NCBI RefSeq assembly: GCF_019956415.1
Contig: NZ_JAHBDK010000040.1
Location: forward strand, 1-49,145
DNA from: Pseudomonas sp. GL-B-19
Lineage (GTDB): Bacteria; Pseudomonadota; Gammaproteobacteria; Pseudomonadales; Pseudomonadaceae
Reading direction: 5' to 3'
DNA: 49,145 bases
Under the pieces are notes generated by a model that worked only from the letters and a program-made list of their open reading frames with translations, searched no databases and was not told where the DNA came from. This document shows, in pieces, positions 1 through 10,987 of this stretch. Within the stretch, counting starts at the first letter, position 1. Every line of letters begins with the position of its first letter. A program made the translations under genes and the position numbers.

Positions 1-1
1 G

Positions 2-394
2 GCAGGTGGTGGTGGTGGTGGCGCCGGTGGTGGTGGCGGTCACGGAGGCGGCGTTGGCGGTGGCCATGGCGGCGGTACAGGCGCTGGTCACGCTGGTCAC
101 AACGGTTCCGATCACTCCGGCGGCACTCACAGTAACGGCCGCGGCAATGGGCTCAGCAGTGATCATGCCGGCAGGGCCGTTCGCGATCATGGTGAAAGCG
201 GAAATCACTACGGCAGTGAGCACAATAGTGATCGCGGTCATGGCCAAACGACTTCAGGCATCGCCCACTCCAGAGATACTCATGGCATAAGCAAAGCCAG
301 AGCTATTGCTGACTCGACTCCAGGCGATCACAACTCGAAAGGCTTGAGCAAAACCGGGATGTCGGTATCGAAAAGTCGCACTGATCATCCATAA
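2..394 (+). CDS. Gly/His-rich protein, 3' part only
   Basis: An open frame runs without a stop from the window edge to TAA at 392-394, giving about 130 residues with no start codon inside the window. The first 40 residues are almost pure glycine with regularly spaced histidines (GGHGGG, GGHGGGT, GAGHAGHNG). The rest is rich in Gly, Ser, His, Asp and Asn, with several DH and SDH pairs, and ends in a basic Lys/Ser tail. Uniform composition change along one frame and absence of stops support real coding. I do not recognise a family. Gly/His-rich tracts occur in metal-binding and in exported low-complexity proteins, but the function is unknown. The inverted repeat CAGCAGACT/AGTCTGCTG at 412-438 follows the stop. 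Confidence 0.6.
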   Translation, partial: AGGGGGGAGGGGGHGGGVGGGHGGGTGAGHAGHNGSDHSGGTHSNGRGNGLSSDHAGRAVRDHGESGNHYGSEHNSDRGHGQTTSGIAHSRDTHGISKARAIADSTPGDHNSKGLSKTGMSVSKSRTDHP

Positions 395-411
395 CGGCTG
401 ACCGGGAAGTG

Positions 412-438
412 CAGCAGACTCAATTGCAAAGTCTGCTG
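412..438 (+). terminator. Hairpin downstream of the Gly/His-rich gene
   Basis: CAGCAGACT and AGTCTGCTG form a perfect 9-bp stem with a 9-base loop, 18 bases after the stop at 394. No T-run follows, so it is a weak terminator or just an mRNA-stabilising hairpin. The remaining sequence up to the next gene at 679 shows nothing else I can name. Confidence 0.35.
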
Positions 439-678
439 TACGCTTGAGGTCAGTTCGATTTCTTCGGTGGGGAGTTTTGTCCAGAGTGGTAGGTGGGAAT
501 CCTCGCCTACCCTCTGCGAGAGAGTTTTGCACGGCCAATTGCCATAGGGATATACGGACCAAAAGCGCGCTATCCGGACCTATCGCGCACGGATTTTCAT
601 CCGTCGGCAATCTGTCATATTCGGTATTTCTTCATTACAGATAGTGGTCAGCCCAATGCGTATAAATGAGGCTGCACC

Positions 679-2598
679 GTGTTTTCACGTCTTCTGTGTT
701 CACTGTCCGTTTTGAGCCTGTCTATCGCGGCTGCCCAGGCTGCCGAGACCAACTCCCTCGACACCCCCCGCTTGAGCAGCATCGACAACTTGCGCGATGT
801 CGCCGGCACCACCACCGCGTATTCCACGGCTACCGACGGCACGATGCGTAACGGCGTGTTCTACCGCTCCAACGCGCTGACCCCGTCAGCGGCGGATCTG
901 GGCACCTTGAATGGCCTCGGCATCAAAGCCGTCTACGACCTGCGCACGCCGAGCGAAATCGCCGGTACGCCTGACACCCTGCCCAACGGTGCTCGCTATT
1001 TGAACATCGACATTCTTGGCAACGCCACGTCCGGTTCAAACCTCCCCACGGGCCCGCTCGAAAGTGCCGCCGACGCCATCGCCATGATGCAGGGCATCAA
1101 CCGGTCATTCGTCAGTGATGCGGGGGTGCGCGGTCAATTCAACACGCTGTTCAATGAGCTGGCCGAAGTTGACGGCGCCGCTCTGTTCCATTGCACGGCC
1201 GGCAAGGACCGTACAGGCTGGACCGCCGCCGTGTTGCTGAGCATTGCCGGGGTCGACAGCGCCACCATCATGAGCGACTACCTTGCCACCAACGAATACA
1301 CTGCCGCGCGCGTGGCGGCGACGCTGGCGGCCATGCCACCGAGCATGGCCGCGATCTATGCGCCGCTCCTCGGCGTGGAAGCCAGTTTCTTGCAAGCCAG
1401 TCTGGATCAGGTCACCGCGCAGTACGGCAGCATGGACAATTACCTCAAGCTAGGCCTTGGCCTGTCCCAGGAGACCATCTACGTGCTGCGCGGCAAGATG
1501 GTTTTCTACAACAGCCTGCCTGGCCAGGCAGGCCTCCTCGGCAACGCCGCCGCAGGTGCCGGGTTGCTGCAACAGCTGCAGAACAGCAACCTGTCAGGCA
1601 CCTACAGCGACTACAACTATTACCTGCAATCGGCGATTGATGCCGGCACCCTTGGTGGTGTCGAGTCCACTGTCGGTGGCCAGGTGCACGCCGACTCTGC
1701 CAGCTACTTGCTGCGCCAGGGGGCGATGATCGACCGGGCCGCTGCGCCCTTCACCAGCGGCACAGATCTCAAGATCGGCCAATACCGTTTGTGGAGCACT
1801 GCACTGGCGGGCTATCTGGGCACCGATGGTTCGTCCGAAACCGCCAGCAGCAACGAGCACAGCCAAGGGTTGATGATCGGCCTGACGCAGCGCTTCACCG
1901 AACAACTCAGCGCCCACGCGGGTTTCGGATACAGTCGCGGTAATGTCGGCGGGGCGGGCGGTGAGGTGGACACTGACTGGACCTTTCTCACCGCCGGCGC
2001 CCGCTATGCCCCGGACGGCCTGGAGCGCGGCCTGTTTGTCGACGCCGACGCCAACGCCGGCTGGCTTGACTACGAAAGCAAGCGTGACCTCGGTGGCGGA
2101 CTAGGGACGGCCAAAGGCGACAGCCATGGCAATCTCTCCGGTGCAACCCTGGCGCTGGGCTATCGTGTGCCGGTGAGCGGCATGATCGTCGAACCGAGCC
2201 TCGGCCTTCGCGTCAGTCACCTGAACGTGTCCGGCTTCCAGGAGAAGGGCAGCGAGCTGGCTCTCGACGTCGACGATATCAATGAAACCCGGCGCAGTGC
2301 GGTGGCCAATCTGAATGTGTCATTTACCCCGGTCGGCATGGGTAGTTGGCAACTGGTGCCGGGTGTTCAGGTGGGTTATGAGCATGTGCTGGGCGATAAC
2401 GAAGTCTATAGCGAAGGACACCTGCTGGGTCTGGATGTCGAACAACGCGCAGCCTTTGATAACCGGGATCAGTTCACCGCCGGGGTCAATCTCATGGCCA
2501 ATATCGGCCCGCTGAGCCTTGGGGGCGAAATTGGTGCCAGCGGTGGAGGGGACAGTCACGGCTTCAGCGGTGGCATCAACGCCAGCTATTCGTTCTAA
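679..2598 (+). CDS. Exported tyrosine phosphatase with C-terminal autotransporter beta-domain
   Basis: This 639-residue protein starts at GTG 679 with a clear signal peptide (hydrophobic core SVLSLSIAAAQA, cleavage near residue 21). Residues about 25-280 resemble the tyrosine/serine phosphatase family Tyr_phosphatase3: LDTPRLSSIDNLRDVAGTTT, YRSNAL, YDLRTPSEI, and the P-loop HCTAGKDRTG at 171-180 with Cys172 and Arg178 of the C-X5-R signature. Residues about 365-639 look like an autotransporter barrel: alternating beta strands (YRLWSTALAGYLG, GLMIGLTQRF, GLRVSHLNVSGF) ending in an aromatic C-terminal residue (YSF). The phosphatase would therefore be carried to the outside of the outer membrane. 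It appears monocistronic, followed by a GC-rich hairpin. Domain order is clear; the substrate is unknown, and it could act on proteins, phosphoinositides or other phosphoesters. Confidence 0.85.
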   Translation: MFSRLLCSLSVLSLSIAAAQAAETNSLDTPRLSSIDNLRDVAGTTTAYSTATDGTMRNGVFYRSNALTPSAADLGTLNGLGIKAVYDLRTPSEIAGTPDTLPNGARYLNIDILGNATSGSNLPTGPLESAADAIAMMQGINRSFVSDAGVRGQFNTLFNELAEVDGAALFHCTAGKDRTGWTAAVLLSIAGVDSATIMSDYLATNEYTAARVAATLAAMPPSMAAIYAPLLGVEASFLQASLDQVTAQYGSMDNYLKLGLGLSQETIYVLRGKMVFYNSLPGQAGLLGNAAAGAGLLQQLQNSNLSGTYSDYNYYLQSAIDAGTLGGVESTVGGQVHADSASYLLRQGAMIDRAAAPFTSGTDLKIGQYRLWSTALAGYLGTDGSSETASSNEHSQGLMIGLTQRFTEQLSAHAGFGYSRGNVGGAGGEVDTDWTFLTAGARYAPDGLERGLFVDADANAGWLDYESKRDLGGGLGTAKGDSHGNLSGATLALGYRVPVSGMIVEPSLGLRVSHLNVSGFQEKGSELALDVDDINETRRSAVANLNVSFTPVGMGSWQLVPGVQVGYEHVLGDNEVYSEGHLLGLDVEQRAAFDNRDQFTAGVNLMANIGPLSLGGEIGASGGGDSHGFSGGINASYSF

Positions 2599-2616
2599 CA
2601 CTGCGGCATGGGTTCC

Positions 2617-2637
2617 GGCCGCCGGTATTCGGCGGCC
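2617..2637 (+). terminator. GC-rich hairpin after the phosphatase gene
   Basis: GGCCGCCG and CGGCGGCC pair over 8 bp with a 5-base loop, 19 bases after the stop codon. Only a weak T-rich tail (TTGGCTTTA) follows, so termination strength is uncertain. It lies between convergent genes and could serve both. Confidence 0.5.
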
Positions 2638-2661
2638 TTGGCTTTATGCAGGACGAACCGG

Positions 2662-3660
2662 TTAGCGTCGGGCGCGCGGGCGCCCTGATTTCAAATCAGC
2701 GGGACTCACACCATAGGCGTTCTGGAAGTACTGGCAAAACCTGCCGACATTGCTGAACCCGAATCGCAAGGCCACCTCGGTCACGGACGTCGGGGCATCC
2801 TGCGCAAGCGCATCGTAGGCACGCTCCAGCCGCACTTGCCGTTGATAGGCGACAACCGAAATGCCCACGAAGCGCCGAAAACCTTCCTGCAACGCGCGCT
2901 GGCTGACGTTGCTCAGTCGGGCCAGATCCGTGCCGCTGACTAGTTGATCGGGATGATCCTGAATGTACTCGACGGCCCGCTTCACATGCCGTGGCGCTAT
3001 CAGCGGAGCAGGGCGCCGAAGGGCTCGCGTGAAGTTGTGCGGCCAGGCCTCCAGTACCGCGTCGATCAGCATTTCCCGAAGACGTGAAGGCATCAGAGTC
3101 CCCGCGTTGATCAGCAGGCCGAACTCGGTGCCCGTCGCCAGATCGATCAAGGCCTTGATGCCCTGGAAGGCCGGGATTTTCAAATCTACCACCGGCTCGA
3201 AGTGCAGCTTTTCCAGGACCGGCTTTTCCAGCAACGTCGACAGTCGCTCGGTGAAGAGGGCGCGTCTGATCGAAATCCCGTGCTGGGCATGATTGTCGAG
3301 AAAATGCATCGAGCGAATATCGGCTTTGTCGATTGCCAGACCAACGTGGGTGACGCCCACCGATTCGGTTGTGTGATTGAAGACGATCTTGCCGGCAGTA
3401 GGAATGACGAAGGTGATTTCATCATGGGGATCGGGAAAGATCACCGTGAAGTCGCCGCGGTAATGCATCCTGCGAAAGCTGACGCCTTCATGCCTGCCGT
3501 AGACGCCCCCGATGATGATGTTGGCAGGTGGGGGCGGCGTATCGGAGTAGCGGTTGCCGAACATGGTCGAGAACAGCGCGCCAAAGTCATCGCAGCGCAT
3601 GTCGTTGGATCTGAGGATGATTGGCTGGCGTGGTGGGGGTGAGTACACCTTGAGTGGCAC
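2662..3660 (-). CDS. AraC-family transcriptional regulator
   Basis: The 332-residue protein has a C-terminal AraC/XylS DNA-binding domain at about 225-325. The first helix-turn-helix contains SGTDLARLSNVSQRALQEGFRR, split here as SGTDLARLSNVS then QRALQEGFRR, and the second has TEVALRFGFSNVGRFCQYF followed by YGVSPADLK. The N-terminal 200 residues match the AraC_binding_2 type seen in regulators of aromatic-compound dioxygenases, with a beta-rich section around HYRGDFTVIFPD. The reported start is GTG at 3660; an internal ATG at 3600 (MRCDDFGALF) is an alternative because no good ribosome-binding site decides it. The gene diverges from the galactose dehydrogenase gene, which it might control, but ligand and targets are not visible in the sequence. 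Confidence 0.8.
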   Translation of the reverse strand: MPLKVYSPPPRQPIILRSNDMRCDDFGALFSTMFGNRYSDTPPPPANIIIGGVYGRHEGVSFRRMHYRGDFTVIFPDPHDEITFVIPTAGKIVFNHTTESVGVTHVGLAIDKADIRSMHFLDNHAQHGISIRRALFTERLSTLLEKPVLEKLHFEPVVDLKIPAFQGIKALIDLATGTEFGLLINAGTLMPSRLREMLIDAVLEAWPHNFTRALRRPAPLIAPRHVKRAVEYIQDHPDQLVSGTDLARLSNVSQRALQEGFRRFVGISVVAYQRQVRLERAYDALAQDAPTSVTEVALRFGFSNVGRFCQYFQNAYGVSPADLKSGRPRARR

Positions 3661-3926
3661 CTTGGGTCGAGGGAACTTGGGTACAGGGACGATGGAATGT
3701 GGGGTACGCGGGGAGCATGAGGACGTTAGCAGGCGCGGGTGACAGGTTTGTGATGGCGTGGAATGTGGAGGGCGGCGATCGATCCAAATCGGGCATTAAC
3801 AGGGATAGCAGTACTCAAGTTCGCCGGCTGGATGGACCGTTGGCACGTCATCGATGACTTCCCCGCTATACAAACGTAATCTTGCCGATTCGCGTACCAA
3901 GACAAGAAAAAAAACAGGAGTCATTG

Positions 3927-4853
3927 ATGCAACCAATCCGTCTCGGCCTGGTGGGCTACGGCAAGATTGCCCGGGATCAACACGTTCCAGCGATCAACGC
4001 CAACCCTGCGTTCCAGTTGGTGTCTGTCGCAACGCAAGGGCAGCCCTGCGCCGGGGTAGAGAATTTTCAGTCCCTGAGCGAGCTGCTCGAAAACGGCCCG
4101 CACATCGATGCGATTGCGTTTTGCACACCGCCGCAAGGGCGATTCGCTCTGGTGCAACAAGCGCTGGCCGCTGGCAAACACGTGCTGGTAGAAAAACCGC
4201 CGTGCGCCACGTTGGGTGAAGCGATGGCGTTGGTGAATCAGGCAGAGGAGCAAGGTGTCAGTGGTTTGTTCGCCTGGCATTCACGCTACGCGCCCGGTAT
4301 CGAAGCCGCCCGTGACTGGCTGGCCACCCGTGCCCTGCAAAGCGTACAGATCGACTGGAAGGAAGACGTGCGCAAGTGGCACCCCGGCCAGGTGTGGATC
4401 TGGCAGCCCGGAGGCCTGGGCGTCTTCGATCCCGGCATCAATGCCTTATCGATTGCAACCCATCTGCTGGCTTTGCCGCTGTTTGTCGAGTCTGCCGAGC
4501 TGCGCGTCCCCGGCAACTGCCAGTCGCCTATTGCCGCTTCCATCAAAATGTCTGATGCGCGCCACCTCGATGTCCGCGCGGAGTTCGATTTCGACCACGG
4601 TCATGAGGAACTCTGGAGCATCGAGTTTCGCTGCACTGAAGGCATCCTGCGACTGGACAATGGTGGAGCACTGTTGAGTATTGACGGCGTGCGCCAAGCC
4701 GTATCGGAGGAGGGCGAGTACGCGGCGGTGTATCGACATTTTCAACAGCTGATTGACGACAAAGCCAGTGACCTGGACCTCCAGCCGCTGCGACTGGTTG
4801 CCGATAGTTTTTTTGTCGGCAGTCGGGCGTCGGTTGAGCCGTTCTACGATTAG
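3927..4853 (+). CDS. gal: D-galactose 1-dehydrogenase
   Basis: Start ATG 3927 is chosen because AGGAG lies at 3916-3920; longer in-frame extensions have no such site. The 308-residue product belongs to the Gfo/Idh/MocA family: Rossmann motif GLVGYGKIARDQH at 7-19, FCTPPQGRF, and the EKPP motif after GKHVLVEKPPC that carries the catalytic lysine. From memory the whole N-terminal region closely matches the galactose 1-dehydrogenase of P. fluorescens (MQPIRLGLVGYGKIA...). That enzyme oxidises D-galactose with NAD+ to galactonolactone, the first step of the De Ley-Doudoroff route. No other galactose-pathway gene is adjacent. A related sugar such as L-arabinose may also be a substrate. Confidence 0.88.
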   Translation: MQPIRLGLVGYGKIARDQHVPAINANPAFQLVSVATQGQPCAGVENFQSLSELLENGPHIDAIAFCTPPQGRFALVQQALAAGKHVLVEKPPCATLGEAMALVNQAEEQGVSGLFAWHSRYAPGIEAARDWLATRALQSVQIDWKEDVRKWHPGQVWIWQPGGLGVFDPGINALSIATHLLALPLFVESAELRVPGNCQSPIAASIKMSDARHLDVRAEFDFDHGHEELWSIEFRCTEGILRLDNGGALLSIDGVRQAVSEEGEYAAVYRHFQQLIDDKASDLDLQPLRLVADSFFVGSRASVEPFYD

Positions 4854-4999
4854 CGGCCGCTGAAAGATTTAGCCAATCTGCTGCATCGACTGGTTGAATC
4901 AAAGCCGACTGTGATGACAGGCGGCTTTGGGATTGAAACGGTCATATAAGCGGTTTTTTTCGTTTGCTGACGACAAAACCAGCCGTTTGATAGACGACG

Positions 5000-7972
<2,973 letters not shown>

Positions 7973-8190
7973 CGCAAACACCTCTGACGGGTTCCTCGAA
8001 GCGCGTGGCAATACATGGGCAACGAACCACGGCTTCTGGCCCAGCTGGCGATTGATTTCGAGCCGGGATGGGGACGATGCATATTTCCAGCCAAAAGTGA
8101 CAGGAAGTGACTAATGGCTCTACGCCACGCCCCCCTTATCTGCTGGCTTTAAGCCGGCGAATGAGAAGCCAGGATGAAAACCCCGATGAC

Positions 8191-8204
8191 GGGGGATATC
8201 CCCC
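8191..8204. promoter_or_regulatory. Perfect palindrome upstream of the oxidase gene
   Basis: GGGGGATATCCCCC is self-complementary over 14 bases, about 220 bases upstream of the oxidase start. It is a candidate binding site for a dimeric regulator; the nearby LuxR-type response regulator is the obvious candidate, by inference only. Confidence 0.35.
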
Positions 8205-8401
8205 AATACAGGGTGCGATTGTGCGGGGTGTTTTGGCAAAGCGAAGTTGTGCCTAAGCGCAGGAGAGCGACTGTTGGTCGGATGAAAGATGGATCCGGGT
8301 TTTATGAGGCTGTCTTTTTTTGATGTTTTTAGCGGCCTTTTAAAACAATGGGTTGGGGTATAAATGTATAGAGTCTTGTAATCATGATTGCTTATTGACG
8401 A

Positions 8402-8416
8402 TCGGATTTTATCCGA
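8402..8416. promoter_or_regulatory. Dyad upstream of the response-regulator gene
   Basis: TCGGATTTTATCCGA has 5-bp perfect arms around a 5-base centre. A second imperfect copy, TCTGATATCCGA, begins at 8423. Paired dyads about 120 bases before the regulator start suggest an operator, possibly autoregulatory. Confidence 0.35.
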
Positions 8417-8535
8417 CCTAAGTCTGATATCCGAGCGCCAGGAGCCTGGAAAACACGACCGGTGATCGGCGTCATCCTGGGTTCCCTGCTATTAATGAAT
8501 GAATGTTCGAGTGTTAATCCTTTCGGGAGCGCGTC

Positions 8536-9234
8536 ATGAATCCATTCATTCGCATCTGCATTGCCGACGACCATCCGATGTTGCGTGAGGGCGTTGCCAA
8601 TACATTGAGAAAACGGGCGGATTTTCAGGTCGTGGAGCAGGGCGCCAGTGCGCAAGATGCCAGGGATATCGCCCAGAGGGTGCGTCCGGATGTGATGCTG
8701 ATGGACGTCAATATGCCAGGTGATGTTTTCGCCGCGGTGCGGTTCATTTCCAATGAGCTGTCGGATGTGAAGGTGCTGATGCTGACGGTTTCAGAATCCG
8801 AAAATGACGCCTTTTTGGCGCTGGAGGCCGGCGCGCGAGGGTATGTGTTGAAAGGTGTCAGCGGACCGGAACTGGTCCAGGCGATCAGGTTGGTTGCCAA
8901 GGGTGAAACGTATGTCACCCCCGAGTTTGCCAACAAACTGCTGAGTAACACCAAGAAACACGAAGCGGAAATTCACACGTTTGATCTGACCCATCGCGAG
9001 GAGGAGGTCATTCGTGAGGTTTCAAAGGGGCTGACCAATAGGGAGGTTGCGTCAAAGCTGTTGATCAGCGAAAAAACCGTCAAGCACCACATGGGCTGTG
9101 TGATGCAGAAACTGAACGCCCGAAATCGTGTCGAAGCGGTCACGGCCCTACGGCATTACAGGGAGCGCGAAGCTGTCGGGCGACTTCACATCGGCGCAGG
9201 GAATACACCAATGGATGCCCAAAGCGGCCCCTGA
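8536..9234 (+). CDS. NarL/FixJ-type response regulator
   Basis: The 232-residue protein has a receiver domain at about 6-122 with the acidic pair DD11-12, phosphoacceptor Asp57 in LMDVNMPG and the conserved Lys in VLKGVSG. A LuxR-type helix-turn-helix follows at about 150-215 (LTHREEEVIREVSKGLTNREVA, written here as LTHREEEVIREVSKG then LTNREVA; then SEKTVKHHMGCVMQKL). It starts after GGGAGCGCGTC. Its TGA stop directly abuts the stop codon of the convergent histidine kinase, so the two form a cognate pair by position. The oxidase gene is divergent upstream and is the most likely regulated neighbour, an inference from position and the dyads between them. The LuxR domain does not imply quorum sensing because there is no acyl-homoserine-lactone domain. 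Confidence 0.9.
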   Translation: MNPFIRICIADDHPMLREGVANTLRKRADFQVVEQGASAQDARDIAQRVRPDVMLMDVNMPGDVFAAVRFISNELSDVKVLMLTVSESENDAFLALEAGARGYVLKGVSGPELVQAIRLVAKGETYVTPEFANKLLSNTKKHEAEIHTFDLTHREEEVIREVSKGLTNREVASKLLISEKTVKHHMGCVMQKLNARNRVEAVTALRHYREREAVGRLHIGAGNTPMDAQSGP

Positions 9235-10722
9235 CTAGAGTTTGAACTGTGCATTGACCGACGTACCAGAGGCGCAGGAGTCGATGCTGAACAACCCGCC
9301 CAGAGATTCAACGCGATAACGCAAACCGGCGAGCCCCAAACGGGTTCTGTCGGATGTATCGAGCTGCATGGCGTCCGCCGCCATGCCCGGACCACTGTCC
9401 CTGACGCTGATATTCAATACCTGATCAATGTATTGCGCCTGGATGACCTGACCCTCGCCGTTGGCATGACGGTAAGCGTTGTTGAGGGTTTCTTGCACAA
9501 AACGGTACAAACAGAGTTTGAGCGGCAGCGGCGTGGCCTTTGGCAGCGGCCCCAGGGTTAAGGTGACCCTGGTGCCGGTACGTTGCTCGTGCCGTTGCGC
9601 CACCAGTTGCAATTCTTCCACCAGGCTCAGGTCGTTAATTTCCGGAAGTGCCAGGCCTCGTGACAAATCGCGGACCTCACGCAATGCGTCGGTGGCGGCG
9701 CCACGAATGGTTTCCATCGACTCCTGATCGACAGCCGAGCAGTTTTCGGCCAGGTCATCGAGCCGGATCAGAATCAAGGTCAATAACTGCGCCGGCCCAT
9801 CGTGCAGGTCTGCACCAATGCGCCGCAAGGTAAGTTCGTTGACCCGGGAAAACTCCTGGGTAGCCGTCGCCATCTTGCGCTGGAGTTCGGCATTGCTGAT
9901 GTGCAAACGGGTTTGCTCCTGCAACCGTAAGCGCAGTGCAACTTGTTGTTGCTGGATAATCTTGTCACCGCGTCGCACGATGAAGAACAGTAGCGTCAGC
10001 ATTGCCAGCGTCGCGGCGCCCACAACCCCCCATACCTGCTGTCGGACCCGATTGATCTCGCGTTTCAGACTATCGGCCTTTTCATAAAATTCGCCCACCG
10101 CGACGATATTCCCAGAGGTTGAATCCCGCAGGGGCGCGTAGATCTCATAGAGCGGCAGGTTGAGGTTGCGCTCGAACTCGTTCTCCTCCTGGCTCAGGTC
10201 TTGAAGGTCAGTGACCACTTTGCCCTTGAGTGCCTCGGTGATCTCATCCAGTGGGAATTTTCGGTTGGTGATGGCTTTATTCGTGCCGTAGATCACCGTG
10301 CCATCCGCTCGCCAGATCTTGATCGAGACAATGTGCTGTTTTAGCGAACGACTTTCCGCGAGGCGGTCCAGGAACTGGACACTTTCAGCCGAGAGGCCGT
10401 TGTCCCGGCTCATCTCCTGCACATAGGGCTCCAGAAACGTATCCATGTACTGAGCGGCTGCTTCTGCCGCGCTTTGTACCGCGGCACTTTCTATTCGTTC
10501 GCTCACCAGTTTGCCAACGAAGAACATGGTCAGTCCCAGGATCACCGTAGCGGCAATGACAAACTGGGTCGAGCGACTCAGCTCGCGCGCCCGGCCCCTG
10601 ATCCGTGTGCGCCAGATTCCATTGCGAGCCACATCGGAAGCAGGGGTTGGTTCGACCAGAGCCTCAGTCTCCTGCGCGATAAAAGTCTCGTTTTCTGATT
10701 CGACTTTTGCATTTTTTACCAT
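9235..10722 (-). CDS. Membrane sensor histidine kinase (HisKA_3 type)
   Basis: Start ATG 10722 (MVKNAKVESENE) is chosen over the longer frame to 10827 because AGGGA lies 9 bases before it. The 495-residue protein has a transmembrane helix at about 53-72, a periplasmic section of about 160 residues, a second helix at about 231-249, and a coiled linker. The HisKA_3 dimerisation helix carries the phosphorylated histidine in RIGADLHDGPAQLL (His307). The HATPase domain ends the protein, with ETLNNAYRHANG (N box) and RDSGPGM (G1). This NarX/DegS-type arrangement pairs with NarL-type regulators, here the convergent gene at 8536-9234. The periplasmic domain may sense a small molecule or redox signal; no ligand can be named. 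Confidence 0.9.
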   Translation of the reverse strand: MVKNAKVESENETFIAQETEALVEPTPASDVARNGIWRTRIRGRARELSRSTQFVIAATVILGLTMFFVGKLVSERIESAAVQSAAEAAAQYMDTFLEPYVQEMSRDNGLSAESVQFLDRLAESRSLKQHIVSIKIWRADGTVIYGTNKAITNRKFPLDEITEALKGKVVTDLQDLSQEENEFERNLNLPLYEIYAPLRDSTSGNIVAVGEFYEKADSLKREINRVRQQVWGVVGAATLAMLTLLFFIVRRGDKIIQQQQVALRLRLQEQTRLHISNAELQRKMATATQEFSRVNELTLRRIGADLHDGPAQLLTLILIRLDDLAENCSAVDQESMETIRGAATDALREVRDLSRGLALPEINDLSLVEELQLVAQRHEQRTGTRVTLTLGPLPKATPLPLKLCLYRFVQETLNNAYRHANGEGQVIQAQYIDQVLNISVRDSGPGMAADAMQLDTSDRTRLGLAGLRYRVESLGGLFSIDSCASGTSVNAQFKL

Positions 10723-10987
10723 CGATTTGGTTCCCTGATCATCGTGATAAACCGGTTGGAAAACCCTGCAACTCAACGGATATCTGGAGTCTGGCATGTA
10801 TCGGCTAAAGCGCTTCCCCTCAATCAAAATGATATTTCGTTTCTTGACCAGCAGGTTTCCTTTTCGACTTTAGCAACTGACTCTCATTGTTATGTTGGTG
10901 GGATTTTCGACGGTGTTACGTAAGTGAGCCATTCTTACCGGGATATCGATCGCCGCTTCATCACCTTGGCCTCATGCGAGTACAGCC

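Larger units (their letters stand above)
7973..8535. other. Divergent control region between oxidase and response-regulator genes
   Basis: No gene is supported in these 563 bases. They hold the promoters of two divergent units. A perfect 14-bp palindrome GGGGGATATCCCCC lies at 8191-8204, and a dyad TCGGA-TTTTA-TCCGA at 8402-8416 is followed by the related TCTGATATCCGA at 8423-8434. The section around 8310-8400 is AT-rich and a likely promoter area. Confidence 0.6.

Noticed and set aside
8536..9234. LuxR-type domain taken as a quorum-sensing regulator
   Set aside because: It has a receiver domain with Asp57 and no lactone-binding domain; it is a two-component regulator.
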